64,000 nucleotides of DNA from a bacterium (GCA_024226315.1 JAAELT010000333.1:62001-126000), one strand, 5' to 3'; numbered from the stretch's first letter, positions 16,776 to 26,095 are shown. Made by a program: numbers and translations. The notes: a model not told the origin generated them from the letters alone.

Positions 16776-18209
16776 ATGAGCGAATCGAAGACAGCCTACC
16801 CGGGCCTCGGGGAGTCCTCGCGCGGTATTCGCGCGGGCGGGATTCAGTCGCGCGGTATTCGCGCGGCCTGCATTCGCGCGCTCGTTCTCGCGGCTCTGCT
16901 GCCGGTGCTCGTGGCGGCCGAGGAACCGTCCACCGGGCCGCTCGACCTGACCCAGGTCGTCGGGCTGGCGCTGGCGCGCAACCCGGCGCTGCAAACGCAA
17001 GTGGAGCGCCGTGCAGAGGTGGCGGGCGGGGTGAAGGAGGTCGCGGCCGACGCCTGGCCGCAGCTCGACCTGGTGGGCTCGTGGAGCAGGGCGCGCAATC
17101 CGGCCCTGCTCAACAGTCCGGACTTCGAGGACATCGTCGAGCAGTTTCCCGATTTCGAGCCCGGTGAGCAGGAGCTGTGGGATGTCGGCCTGGAGCTCAC
17201 CCAGACGCTCTACAGCGGCGGCAAGGTGCGCGCCGCCGTCGATCTGGCGGAGCTGGTGGTCGGCATCACCGAGGCCCAGATCGAGACCGCCGAGCTGGAG
17301 GCGGCACTGAATGCGGCGGAAGCCTATTACCGGTTGCTGCAGGCCGAGAGCGCGCTCGAGACGGTCGAGGTCCAGCAAAAGGCACGGCAACGTTCTCTCG
17401 AGGTGGTCGAGGTTCGCTACGAGCTCGGAGACGCCACCCGGCTGGAGCTGCTGCGGGCGCGCTCGGCGCTGACGGCGGTCGAGCCGGCGGTGGCCCGCAT
17501 TCGCGGCCGGGTCGACGTCGAGAAGAGCCGACTGCGGGTGGCCCTTGGGCTCGACTTCGGCACCGAGATCGAGGGCGCCCCGGTGGCCGGCGAGCTGCCC
17601 GAGCCGCCGTCCCTGGCCGGCCTGCTGAACCTGGCCCGCGAGCAGCGGCCCGAGCTCGAGGATTTGGCGTTGCAGACCGAGGCGCTCGGCCGGCAAAGGG
17701 TGGTGACCGCCGCCGACGGCAAGCCGCAGGTCGAGCTCGCCACCAGCTACGGCCGGCAGGTACGGCTGGTGGACGACTTCGGCGATCCCCTGTTCGACAA
17801 CTGGGGCGTGTCGCTGGCGCTCACCTGGAGCCTGTTCGACGGCGGACGCCGCCGCGGAGAGCTGTTACAGCTCGAGAGCCGGCGGCGGCAGCTCGACTGG
17901 CAGCGCCGGGACCTGGTGAACGAGATCGCCAGTGAGATCGAGGAGGCCCTGGTGGCCTACCGGACCTCTCGTGAGCGGCTGCGCGCGGCCGAGGCCGCAG
18001 CCGAGGTGGCTCGCGAGGCCAGCCGGGTGGCGCTCGAGAGTTACCGCGAGGGCGTGGCGATCCAAGCCGACCTGCTGGGCGCCCAGGAGCAGGAGATCCA
18101 GGCCGAGTTCGTGCGCGTCGAAGCGGTCTACGAAGCCTGGGTGTTGGCGGCCCGTCTGCTGCGCTCGATCGGCCGCCTGCCGACTGAAACCTGGGAGGAC
18201 GCGGGATGA
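16776..18209 (+). CDS. TolC-family outer membrane efflux protein
   Basis: This 477-residue protein has a signal peptide (IRALVLAALLPVLVAA) and the two OEP repeats of TolC: long helices with heptads (about residues 55-270 and 275-470) and the beta-strand entries LVGSWSRARNPAL and DNWGVSLALTWSLFDGG. It would form the outer-membrane channel for the adaptor and pump encoded next. The extended N-terminus is unusual. A 19-bp sequence at 16818-16836 repeats exactly at 16848-16866 (30-bp period), giving RGIRAGG-QSRGIRAA before the signal helix. The stop overlaps the adaptor start as ATGA. Confidence 0.9.
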   Translation: MSESKTAYPGLGESSRGIRAGGIQSRGIRAACIRALVLAALLPVLVAAEEPSTGPLDLTQVVGLALARNPALQTQVERRAEVAGGVKEVAADAWPQLDLVGSWSRARNPALLNSPDFEDIVEQFPDFEPGEQELWDVGLELTQTLYSGGKVRAAVDLAELVVGITEAQIETAELEAALNAAEAYYRLLQAESALETVEVQQKARQRSLEVVEVRYELGDATRLELLRARSALTAVEPAVARIRGRVDVEKSRLRVALGLDFGTEIEGAPVAGELPEPPSLAGLLNLAREQRPELEDLALQTEALGRQRVVTAADGKPQVELATSYGRQVRLVDDFGDPLFDNWGVSLALTWSLFDGGRRRGELLQLESRRRQLDWQRRDLVNEIASEIEEALVAYRTSRERLRAAEAAAEVAREASRVALESYREGVAIQADLLGAQEQEIQAEFVRVEAVYEAWVLAARLLRSIGRLPTETWEDAG

Positions 18210-19324
18210 GAGGCTCGATTTCTGATCTCTGGCTCCCCTCTCCCTCTGGGAGAGGGGGCGGGGGTGAGGGTGCGGCCAAAGGCCGCTTCTCCCTTCTTCT
18301 CTTCTTTCTTCTCCTACCCCTGCTCGCCTGCGGCAGCGACGAGAGCGCCGCCGTTCTCGCCGATTCGCCGCCGGTCGAGCGCATCGTCACCGTGTCGACC
18401 CGCCTCACCACCACCCGCGAGGTGGTCGAGCGCATCAGCCTGCCGGCGGATCTGCTGCCGGTGAAGCGCGCCGTGCTGGCGGCCGAGGTGGCGGGCACGG
18501 TGGAGAAGGTCCACGTCGACGAGGGGGACGCGGCGGCGGCGGGTAGGATCCTGGTGGAGATCGACACCCGCGTGCTCGAGCAGCGCCTGACCGAGGCCGA
18601 GGCTGTCCACCGCCATCGCGAGGCGCTGTTCCAGCGCGCCGAGAAACTGCTGGCGCGCAAGTCGATCACCGAGCAGCAGTACCTCGACGCGGTCACCGAG
18701 CGCGACGTGGCGACGTCACAGCTCGAGAACGCGCGCCTGATGCTCGAGAAGTCGCGCATCGCCGCGCCCTGGCGCGGCACGGTGGCGGTACGCCGGGTCG
18801 AGGTCGGCGACTACGTGATGCCGGGGCAGCCGGTGCTCGAGCTGCTCGACGCCCGGCGGCTCAAGGTGCGCGCGCCGGCGCCGGCCTCCGACGTGCCCTT
18901 CCTGCGCCGCGGCCTGCCGGCCGAGATTCGGCTCGACGTCTACCCCGGCGAGGTCTTCGAGGGCACGGTGATGAAGCTGGCCGCCGAGCTCGACGCCTCG
19001 GCGCGCACCCTCGACGTCGAGGTCGAGATCCCGAACGCCGACGGCCGCCTGCGTCCCGGCATGTACGCCCGCCTGGAGATGCCGCGCCGCACCCTGGAGC
19101 AGGCCGTGCTGGTGCCGCTCTCCGCGGTCGTCGAGCTGGAGGACGCGAAGGTCGTCTACGTGGTGGAGGACGAGCGGGCCGTGCAACGGGCGGTCGAGCT
19201 GGGCACGGTGCTGGACGACGAGGTGGTGGTGGCGAAGGGTCTTTCGGCCGGCGAACGGTTGATCGTCGAGGGACAGCGGCAGGTGAGCCCCGGTCAACGG
19301 GTGAAGCTCACCGGCGGAGCCTGA
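18206..19324 (+). CDS. RND efflux periplasmic adaptor, lipoprotein
   Basis: This 372-residue membrane-fusion protein has a lipobox LLACGS at the end of a hydrophobic stretch. The half-motif of the lipoyl domain is VAGTVEKVHVDEGDAAAAGR, an alpha-hairpin is seen at about 115-165, the second lipoyl half is AAPWRGTVAVRRVEVGDYV, and beta-barrel and membrane-proximal domains follow. It bridges the inner-membrane pump and TolC. The first 30 residues are encoded by two DNA palindromes, giving an odd Gly-rich leader before the lipoprotein signal. The start is fixed by the ATGA overlap with the tolC-like gene. Confidence 0.92.
   Translation: MRGSISDLWLPSPSGRGGGGEGAAKGRFSLLLFFLLLPLLACGSDESAAVLADSPPVERIVTVSTRLTTTREVVERISLPADLLPVKRAVLAAEVAGTVEKVHVDEGDAAAAGRILVEIDTRVLEQRLTEAEAVHRHREALFQRAEKLLARKSITEQQYLDAVTERDVATSQLENARLMLEKSRIAAPWRGTVAVRRVEVGDYVMPGQPVLELLDARRLKVRAPAPASDVPFLRRGLPAEIRLDVYPGEVFEGTVMKLAAELDASARTLDVEVEIPNADGRLRPGMYARLEMPRRTLEQAVLVPLSAVVELEDAKVVYVVEDERAVQRAVELGTVLDDEVVVAKGLSAGERLIVEGQRQVSPGQRVKLTGGA
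18235..18286 (+). repeat. REP-like double palindrome inside coding sequence
   Basis: CCCCTCTCCC at 18235-18244 is followed after three bases by its exact complement at 18248-18257. A second palindrome, GCGGCC-AAA-GGCCGC, lies at 18272-18286. The spacer is a G-rich GGGGGTGAGGG. This layout is that of dispersed REP-like elements, normally intergenic. Here it is read in frame as the leader of the adaptor lipoprotein. I saw no second copy in the window. Confidence 0.55.
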
Positions 19325-19327
19325 TCG

Positions 19328-22300
19328 ATGCGTCTCGTCGACGCCGCGCTCGCCAACCGCTCGACCGTCTTCTTCCTGATGGCGGCGCTGATTCTGCTCG
19401 GCAGCTTCTCGTACTCCACCCTGCCGCGGGAGCTGTTCCCAGACATCGACATCCCGCTGATCGTGGTCTACGTGCAGTACCCGGGCGCCGCGCCGACCGA
19501 GATCGAGTCCCAGATCATCCAGCCGCTCGAACGCGAGCTCACCGGCCTCGCCGGGCTCGACAAGCTGACCTCGGAATCGCGCGAGAGCCTGGCGGTGGTC
19601 ACCGCCGAGTTCGTCACCGGTACCGACATCGACGTCGCCCGCCAGAAGGTGCGCGACCGGGTCGACCAGGCCGAGGTCGACTTCCCCGACGATGCCGAGG
19701 AGCCGGGGCTGCAGGAGATCAGCTTCGCCGAGTTCCCGCTCCTGCAGATCAACCTCCACGGTGACGTCGGACCGGTGATCCTGAAGCGCCTGGCCGAGGA
19801 CCTCCAGGACGAGGTCGAGACGGTGCCCGGGGTGCTGCGCGCGACGATCGTCGGCGGCCTGGAGCGCGAGGTGAAGGTCGACGTCGACCCGGAGCGCCTG
19901 CGGCTCTACGGTCTGTCGCTCGACGACGTGGTCGACGCGGTGGCCGACGAGAATGTCTCGATCCCTTCGGGCGATATCGATCTCGGTGAGATGACCTACG
20001 CCGTGCGCGTGCCAGGCGAGGTCGACGATCCGCTGGCGGTGGCCGATTTCGTCATCAAGGCACCAGGCGGCAGGCCGGTGTTCGTGCGCGACGTCGCCGA
20101 GGTGACCTTCGGCTTCGAGGAACGTTCCTCCCACGCCCGGATCAACGCGCGAGAGTCGGTGGCGGTGTCGGTCCAGAAGCGGGTCGGCGCCAACATCATC
20201 GCGGTCGCCGACCAGGTGAAGGAGATCGTCGCCGAATTCGAGCCCACCTGGCCGGTGGGGGTCGAGGCCGAGATCCTCGCCGATCAGTCGAAGGAGACCA
20301 AGGGTCAGGTCAGGGACCTCGAGAACAGTGTGCTGTCCGGGCTGGTGCTGGTGATCCTGGTGCTGATGTTCGCGCTCGGGTTGCGCAACGCGGTGTTCGT
20401 GGGGCTGGCGATCCCGTTCTCGATGCTGCTGACTTTCATCGTCATCCAGCTCTCCGGTGTCACCCTCAACATGATCGTGCTGTTCGCGCTGGTGCTCGCC
20501 GTCGGCATGCTGGTCGACAACGCGGTGGTGGTGATCGAGAATATCTATCGCCACATGCAGGAGGGCGCGTCGCGTCGCGCCGCCGCCAGCGCCGCCACCC
20601 GCGAGGTCGGCGCGGCGATCACGGTGTCGACCTTCACCACGCTCGGCGCCTTCGCGCCGCTGTTCACCTGGCCGGGGGTGATCGGCGACTTCATGAAGTA
20701 CCTGCCGTGGACGGTGTCTTTCGCACTGCTCGCATCGCTGGTGGTGGCTTTCACCATCAACCCGGTGATCTGCTCGATGTTCATGTCCGCCGGCCGGCCG
20801 CGCGATGACGACTCGCGCCAAAGGCGCGCAAGCATAATCGTGCTGCGCGACCGCCTCGGCGAGCGCTTCGTCGGCGGTTACCGCGGCCTGCTCGAGTGGG
20901 CGCTCGACCATCGGCTGATCGTCGTCGGGGCGACCCTGGCGGTGTTCGTCGGCGTACTGTTTGCATTTGCCGCCAATCCCACCGGCATCGAGCTGCTGGC
21001 GGAGATGGAGCCCAACCAGATCTTCGTCGACGTCGACCTGCCCACCGGCACCCGGCTCGAGAAGACCGATGCCGTGGCGCTCACACTCGAAAGCCGCCTG
21101 ACCGACCTGGGCGACCTCCGGGTGCTGGCCGGCGGCGTCGGCGAAGGCAGTCGTAGCGACGGTTTCAGCTCCGGCGGCGATCCCCATCTGGCTCGCCTGA
21201 CCCTCGATCTCGTCGATCGCAAGCAGCGGCGGCGCAACTCGTTCGAGACCCTGGACGAGGTGCGCCGGGTCACCGCCGGGGTGCCGGGCGCGGCGGTGGT
21301 GGTCGGCAAGCCCGACGACGGCCCGCCGGTGGGTGCGCCGCTCGAGATCCAGATCACCGGCGAGGACTTCGAGACCCTGGGCGAGATCGCCTCGCGTGTG
21401 CGCGCGGCGATCGACGGCATCCCGGGCCTGGTGTCCCTCGACGACGACTACGACCTCGCCCGCCCCGAGGTGGTGGTCACCGTCGACCGGGTGGAGGCGG
21501 CGCGTCTGGGGCTGACCACCGCCGACGTCGCCTCGACCCTGCGGACCGCGATCAGCGGTACCGACGCCTCGACCTACCGCCGGGGCGACGAGGACATCGA
21601 TATCACCGTGCGCCTGGCGGAGTCGGCACGGAGCTCGATTTCGGACCTCGAGCGCCTGGTGGTGGTCAACGAGAGCGGCGAGCAGATTCCGCTGGCGGCG
21701 ATCGCCTCACTCGAGCGCGCGTCGTCGATCACCGCCATCCGGCACGAGGAGCGGCGGCGGCGGGTCACTGTCACGGGCGACGTTGCCGAGCCGAAGCTGG
21801 CCGATCCCGTGCGGCGCGAGGCCCAGCGGCGGCTGGAGGCGGTCCCCGGGCTGCTGCCGGCGGGCTACGGCCTGGCGTTCGGCGGCCAGAACGAGGAGGA
21901 AGAGGAGAACAAGGAGTTCCTTTCGCGGGCGTTTCTCTACGCCTTGGTCATCGTTCTGGCGTTGATGGTCGGCAAGTTCAACTCGCTGGCGATCCCGTCG
22001 ATCATTCTCACCTCGGTGGCGATGTCGATGATCGGCGTGCTCCTGGGTCTCCTGACCACCGGTCTGCCGTTTTCGATCATCATGACCGGCGTCGGGGTCA
22101 TCTCGCTGGCCGGGATCGTGGTCAACAACGCCATCGTGCTGCTCGATTACGGCGAGAAGCTGCGCAAGAAGGGGCTGCCACGGCGCGAGGTCGTGGTCCG
22201 GACCGGTCTCAGGCGCCTGCGCCCGGTGCTGCTGACCGCCGCCACGACGATTCTCGGCCTGATGCCGCTGACCACCGGTGTCGAGCTCGACTTTCGGTCG

Positions 22301-22510
22301 CTGGCGTTCTCCACCGGCAGCGAGAGCAGCCAGTACTGGCGTTCCATGGGCGTGGCGGTGATCTTCGGCCTGGCGTTCGCCACCTTCCTGACACTGGTGC
22401 TGGTGCCGGTACTCTATGATTTCCTGCTGGGCTGGCACGAGCGGCGAGGAGCGAAGAAAGCCGGGGCGGATCCGGCGCCCGAGCCGCGCGCTCCGGAGCT
22501 GGCCGCCTGA
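19328..22510 (+). CDS. RND-family efflux pump (HAE1-type)
   Basis: This 1060-residue inner-membrane transporter of the AcrB/HAE1 family has twelve predicted membrane helices in two halves separated by large periplasmic loops. Diagnostic segments are the opening ALANRSTVFFLMAAL, ELFPDIDIPLIVV, the porter-domain QIIQPLERELTGL, the TM4 proton-relay motif VGMLVDNAVVVIENI, and in the second half GVGVISLAGIVVNNAIVLLDY. It uses proton motive force to export small molecules. It starts three bases after the adaptor stop, forming a tolC-adaptor-pump operon. The substrate cannot be read from sequence. The PDIDIP opening is the general HAE1 form rather than that of the metal pumps. Confidence 0.95.
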   Translation: MRLVDAALANRSTVFFLMAALILLGSFSYSTLPRELFPDIDIPLIVVYVQYPGAAPTEIESQIIQPLERELTGLAGLDKLTSESRESLAVVTAEFVTGTDIDVARQKVRDRVDQAEVDFPDDAEEPGLQEISFAEFPLLQINLHGDVGPVILKRLAEDLQDEVETVPGVLRATIVGGLEREVKVDVDPERLRLYGLSLDDVVDAVADENVSIPSGDIDLGEMTYAVRVPGEVDDPLAVADFVIKAPGGRPVFVRDVAEVTFGFEERSSHARINARESVAVSVQKRVGANIIAVADQVKEIVAEFEPTWPVGVEAEILADQSKETKGQVRDLENSVLSGLVLVILVLMFALGLRNAVFVGLAIPFSMLLTFIVIQLSGVTLNMIVLFALVLAVGMLVDNAVVVIENIYRHMQEGASRRAAASAATREVGAAITVSTFTTLGAFAPLFTWPGVIGDFMKYLPWTVSFALLASLVVAFTINPVICSMFMSAGRPRDDDSRQRRASIIVLRDRLGERFVGGYRGLLEWALDHRLIVVGATLAVFVGVLFAFAANPTGIELLAEMEPNQIFVDVDLPTGTRLEKTDAVALTLESRLTDLGDLRVLAGGVGEGSRSDGFSSGGDPHLARLTLDLVDRKQRRRNSFETLDEVRRVTAGVPGAAVVVGKPDDGPPVGAPLEIQITGEDFETLGEIASRVRAAIDGIPGLVSLDDDYDLARPEVVVTVDRVEAARLGLTTADVASTLRTAISGTDASTYRRGDEDIDITVRLAESARSSISDLERLVVVNESGEQIPLAAIASLERASSITAIRHEERRRRVTVTGDVAEPKLADPVRREAQRRLEAVPGLLPAGYGLAFGGQNEEEEENKEFLSRAFLYALVIVLALMVGKFNSLAIPSIILTSVAMSMIGVLLGLLTTGLPFSIIMTGVGVISLAGIVVNNAIVLLDYGEKLRKKGLPRREVVVRTGLRRLRPVLLTAATTILGLMPLTTGVELDFRSLAFSTGSESSQYWRSMGVAVIFGLAFATFLTLVLVPVLYDFLLGWHERRGAKKAGADPAPEPRAPELAA

Positions 22511-22618
22511 GTGCCCGAACCCTCCTGCATCTGGCCCAGCCATGGCTTGGTGTATAGTTGGCCGGCCGCAAACGCAGATGGAACGTGAGCGTTTCCTTCT
22601 CTGGACGCCTGACGAAAG

Positions 22619-23551
22619 ATGAATATGCCGCCCCGAGGTCTAAGCCGCCGCATGCCGGCGTTCGTACAGATGGCCCTGCTCGCCGCCGTGCTGGCGACGT
22701 TCGCCGCCGCCGCCGCCGCCTCCACCAACGAGATGGAGGCGCTGGAGCCCTCGACCAACGGCGATCTGGTGACGGCCACCTGCCAGCGGATCGGCGGCAA
22801 GCTCGGCAGCGTGGACTACGAAGAGTGCATGAAGATCGGTCTCGAGCTGTCGGAGGGGTACGCGGTCTCCGGCACGCCGATCCTGCTCAAGGAGTACCCG
22901 CCTCTGCCCACCCGCGCGCCGCGCGGCCGGGTGCTGCTGATTGGCGGTATCCATGGCGACGAGTACTCCAGTGTGACCATCGTCTTCAGGTGGATGGAGA
23001 TCCTCGACCGCTATCACTCGGGCCTGTTCCACTGGCGGATCAGCCCGCTGATGAACCCCGACGGCCTGCTGCGCAAGAAGTCGCAGCGCATGAACGAGAA
23101 CGGCGTCGATCTCAACCGTAACTTCCCGTGCCCAAACTGGTTCGACGAAACCCGTGACTACTGGGTCCGGCGGACCTCGAGCAACCCCCGGCGGTTCCCG
23201 GGCGACGCGCCGCTGTCCGAGCCCGAGAGCCGGTGGCTGCACGACGAGATCGAGCGCTTCCAGCCGGAAGTGATCGTCTCGGTCCACGCTCCCCACGGGG
23301 TGCTCGATTTCGACGGTCCGCCGGAGGCCCCGAAGCGGTTCGGCTCGCTGCATCTGAACCTGCTCGGGACCTATCCGGGATCCCTCGGGCGTTACGCCGG
23401 CGTACACAAGGACATTCCGGTGGTCACCATCGAGCTGCCGAGGGCCGGCACCATGCCGACCTACAAAGAGCAGCGCCAGATCTGGCTGGATCTGGTGCGC
23501 TGGCTCAAGACGCGGCTGCCGGCCGAGCCCGCAACCCATGCCGCGCGTTGA
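22619..23551 (+). CDS. Secreted M14-type zinc carboxypeptidase/amidase (MpaA-like)
   Basis: This 310-residue protein has a signal peptide (MALLAAVLATFAAAAAAS). Zinc ligands are recognisable as the HxxE of GGIHGDEYSS and the later His in VSVHAPHGVLDF. The substrate-binding NPDGLL and DLNRNFPCPNW segments and the catalytic Glu in VVTIELPRAGTM complete the fold. The closest known type is the murein peptide amidase MpaA group, which trims peptidoglycan peptides. The related AstE/AspA deacylases are an alternative. The next gene is an L,D-transpeptidase, supporting a cell-wall role. Confidence 0.85.
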   Translation: MNMPPRGLSRRMPAFVQMALLAAVLATFAAAAAASTNEMEALEPSTNGDLVTATCQRIGGKLGSVDYEECMKIGLELSEGYAVSGTPILLKEYPPLPTRAPRGRVLLIGGIHGDEYSSVTIVFRWMEILDRYHSGLFHWRISPLMNPDGLLRKKSQRMNENGVDLNRNFPCPNWFDETRDYWVRRTSSNPRRFPGDAPLSEPESRWLHDEIERFQPEVIVSVHAPHGVLDFDGPPEAPKRFGSLHLNLLGTYPGSLGRYAGVHKDIPVVTIELPRAGTMPTYKEQRQIWLDLVRWLKTRLPAEPATHAAR

Positions 23552-23561
23552 GCACCCTGAG

Positions 23562-24695
23562 ATGGTACGCATCCGCATCCTTCGAGGGAAAGCCGCCGCC
23601 GGGATCCGGTCGCTGCGCGCCACCGGCTTCGGCGGGCTGATCGTCGCGTCGGCGATTCTGGCGGTGTCGCTCGGTAGCCTGGGCGAAGGGCGCGAGGAAG
23701 GCGCCGCGACCTCGGCAGCGTCACTGGCCTCGCCCCCGGGGCCCCGGGGCGCCGCGGTGGTGGAACCGGAGGCCGTGGATCCGACCGGCGTGGATTTGGC
23801 CGCCGTGGATTTGGCCTCCGTGGCCGCGGTCCGACCGGTGGCGTCCACTCCCGATCGCAGCGGCAAGCTGCCGTCGGGCCTGCTGCAGCTGCCGGCGTCT
23901 GCCGCCAGTGCCCTGGTGTTCGACCTGCACGACAATCGCATGCACTTGTTCGAGAGCACGGGTGTAGCCCAGACCCTGGTGGGTGACTACTTCGTCGCCG
24001 TGGGCAAGAACGGCATCGACAAGCGCCGCGAGGGCGACGAGAAGACGCCGGTGGGCATCTACTTCATCTCGTCCTACATCCCTGGTGGCCAACTGCCCGC
24101 GATCTACGGCGTCGGCGCCTTCCCGATCAACTATCCCAACGCCTGGGACCGGCGGCTCGGCCACACCGGCAGTGGCATCTGGATCCACGGAACGGACAAA
24201 GACGAAGAGAGCCTGTTGCCGCTGTCGAGCCGCGGCTGCCTGACGCTGCACAACACCGATTTCCTGACCATGGCGCGGCACGCCCGCATCCGCCACACGC
24301 CGGTGATCGTCAGCGACCGGGTGAGCTGGGCGCCGGCGGCGGAGGTGGAGGCGCGGCGCGCGAGCCTGGCGGCGGTCGTCGAGACCTGGCGGCGAGACTG
24401 GGAGAGCCTCGATACCGACGCCTACCTGCGGCACTACTCCGAGGCGTTCGAAACCGACGACATGGACCTGGGCTCCTGGAGTACCCACAAGCGGCGGGTC
24501 AATGCCCACAAGAGCTACATCCGAGTCGGCGTCGAGAACGTCGGCATCTACGGCTATCCCGGGGAGCAGGAGCTGTACCTGGTGACCTTCGAGCAGGACT
24601 ACCAGAGCAGCAACTTCCGGGGCCGGAGATGGAAGCACCAGTACTGGCGGCGCGAGGGCGGTGACTGGCGGATCGTTCACGAGGGCGGCACCTGA
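23562..24695 (+). CDS. L,D-transpeptidase (YkuD/ErfK) with NTF2-like domain
   Basis: This 377-residue protein has an N-terminal membrane or signal segment (GGLIVASAILAVSLGSLG), a low-complexity linker, then the YkuD catalytic domain. That domain has the motif IHGTDKDE and SSRGCLTL, with the catalytic Cys in SRGC. The C-terminal ~120 residues form an NTF2-like domain (VETWRRDWESLDTDAYLRHY; YWRREGGDWRIVHEGG), an arrangement seen in cell-wall cross-linking enzymes. An upstream in-frame ATG at 23538 would overlap the preceding gene. I prefer 23562, but neither has a clear ribosome-binding site. Confidence 0.88.
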   Translation: MVRIRILRGKAAAGIRSLRATGFGGLIVASAILAVSLGSLGEGREEGAATSAASLASPPGPRGAAVVEPEAVDPTGVDLAAVDLASVAAVRPVASTPDRSGKLPSGLLQLPASAASALVFDLHDNRMHLFESTGVAQTLVGDYFVAVGKNGIDKRREGDEKTPVGIYFISSYIPGGQLPAIYGVGAFPINYPNAWDRRLGHTGSGIWIHGTDKDEESLLPLSSRGCLTLHNTDFLTMARHARIRHTPVIVSDRVSWAPAAEVEARRASLAAVVETWRRDWESLDTDAYLRHYSEAFETDDMDLGSWSTHKRRVNAHKSYIRVGVENVGIYGYPGEQELYLVTFEQDYQSSNFRGRRWKHQYWRREGGDWRIVHEGGT

Positions 24696-24741
24696 TGGCC
24701 GCCTCGCGCGTGGGCTGAAGCCCGCCTGCCGCTAGAGGACC

Positions 24742-25782
24742 GTGTCGAGCCTTCACCGGCTGCGGGTGTCATTCGCCAGGGTCTGTGACCTGACGGCGGG
24801 CATTCGGCCGGGTTTGTCGAGAACCCGCATCTTCGCTGCCACCGAGGAGGAGCTACCGGTCGGTACGCGGGTGCGGCTGGAGATCGGTCTGGCCGGCAAT
24901 CCGCCGGCGATTCGGGGAGTGGCCAAGGTCTCCGGCGACTCCGAGTCCTGGCCGCAGGAGACACCCGTCCCGGGCCTGTTTCTCGACGTCGTCCACCTCG
25001 ATCCGCCCAGCACTCGCTTCGTCGACCGGGTGCTGCGCGGCGAGCCGGTGGCCGACACCGCCGGCCAGACGCGCAGGCACGGCCCGTTCGAGGTGGTGGC
25101 GGATGCGAGCACCGAGCGGGAGGTCCTGCCCGGCCCCGGATTGGTCATTCCGGAGCCGCCCGTCCGCCGCCGGCCGTACGGTTGGGTGGCGGCGGCAGCC
25201 GTGGCGCTGGCGGCGGCGCTCCTGGTATTTTTCTTCTATCCCCGCCACGACGACGGTCTGCTCACCGGCGATCAGCGATCGACTGTGGCCGACACCGTCG
25301 AGACCACTGTTGCCATTGTCGAGCAGCCCGCGCCGGATGAGATCGAGCTCGAAAACGACACAGTAGAGTCAGCCACCGCCGATTCCGAACCGGCCACAAG
25401 CGACCAGCCGGCACCGCCGGTCCTGGACCGTGAGGGAATTGCCGAGGAGGTCGAGCGCGTCGCGCTCGCCTGGGCGGCCGCCTGGTCGGAGCAGAACGCC
25501 GACGACTACCTTTCTCTCTACGCGCCGTCCTACAGCCCGCCAGACCTCACCCGCGACGTCTGGGAGAGCCAGCGCCGGGCGCGGATCAGGGCGCCCGAGA
25601 GCATCGAGGTTTCCTTGAGCGAGCTCGACGTCGAGGTGGCCGACGCCACCCACGCGGTCGCGCGCTTTCTTCAGTACTACCGGGCGGGCGACAAGAACCT
25701 CGCGGCCCGCAAGGCGCTGGACCTGGAGCGGTTGGACGGCGAGTGGCGGATCGTCGGCGAGCGGGTGGCGCCGGCTCCGTAG
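24742..25782 (+). CDS. PilZ-like/NTF2-like membrane protein
   Basis: This 346-residue protein begins at GTG 24742. Residues 1-100 resemble a PilZ-type beta-barrel (TRIFAATEEELPVGTRVRLEI), although the canonical RxxxR is not obvious. One membrane helix follows at about 145-170 (VAAAAVALAAALLVFFFYP), then an acidic linker. The C-terminal NTF2-like domain (ALAWAAAWSEQNADDYLSLY; LERLDGEWRIVGERV) closely echoes the one in the preceding L,D-transpeptidase. The pair may share a ligand or partner in envelope assembly, which is inference. Confidence 0.65.
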   Translation: MSSLHRLRVSFARVCDLTAGIRPGLSRTRIFAATEEELPVGTRVRLEIGLAGNPPAIRGVAKVSGDSESWPQETPVPGLFLDVVHLDPPSTRFVDRVLRGEPVADTAGQTRRHGPFEVVADASTEREVLPGPGLVIPEPPVRRRPYGWVAAAAVALAAALLVFFFYPRHDDGLLTGDQRSTVADTVETTVAIVEQPAPDEIELENDTVESATADSEPATSDQPAPPVLDREGIAEEVERVALAWAAAWSEQNADDYLSLYAPSYSPPDLTRDVWESQRRARIRAPESIEVSLSELDVEVADATHAVARFLQYYRAGDKNLAARKALDLERLDGEWRIVGERVAPAP

Positions 25783-25844
25783 CGATCTCCGCGACCGCTC
25801 GCGGGGCTCCCCCGTAGCCGTTCCGGCATTTTCCTGACGGCCGC

Positions 25845-26095
25845 GGGCCATCCCCACGGCCGTCCTGGGATCTCCAGAACGTCCGCGGGCCGTCCGCACG
25901 GCCGACCTGGGATCTGCGGAACGCTCGTGGGCCGTCCCCACACGGCTCCTGGGGTCCGCGGACGCGTGTGGGCCGTCCCCACACGGCTCCTGGGATCCGC
26001 GGAACGCGTGTGGGCCGTCCACAGATGGCTTCTGGGATCCGCGGAACGCGTGTGCGGCGTCCCCACACGGCTTCTGGGATCCGCAGAACCCGCAT
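25845..26095. repeat. 42-bp tandem repeat array 1 (six units)
   Basis: Six head-to-tail units start at 25845, 25887, 25929, 25970, 26012 and 26054. All are 42 bp except the third (41 bp). Each holds a palindromic core of the type GCCGTCCCCACACGGC plus a ~26-base linker containing TGGGATCCGCGGAACGCG. A degenerate partial unit precedes the first. Because 42 is a multiple of three, several frames stay open with 14-residue repeats, but none has a start and ribosome-binding site. From 26096 to 26420 I see only a TATATA at 26203 and a leader hairpin before gene A. Confidence 0.85.

Noticed and set aside
18716-21187. Very long antisense frame over the adaptor and RND pump genes
   Set aside because: It mirrors the codon structure of a G+C-rich gene on the other strand. 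Its product is His/Arg/Asp-rich nonsense without domains. The same applies to 3264-5405, 31550-33661, 55327-56346 and 61148-61927.
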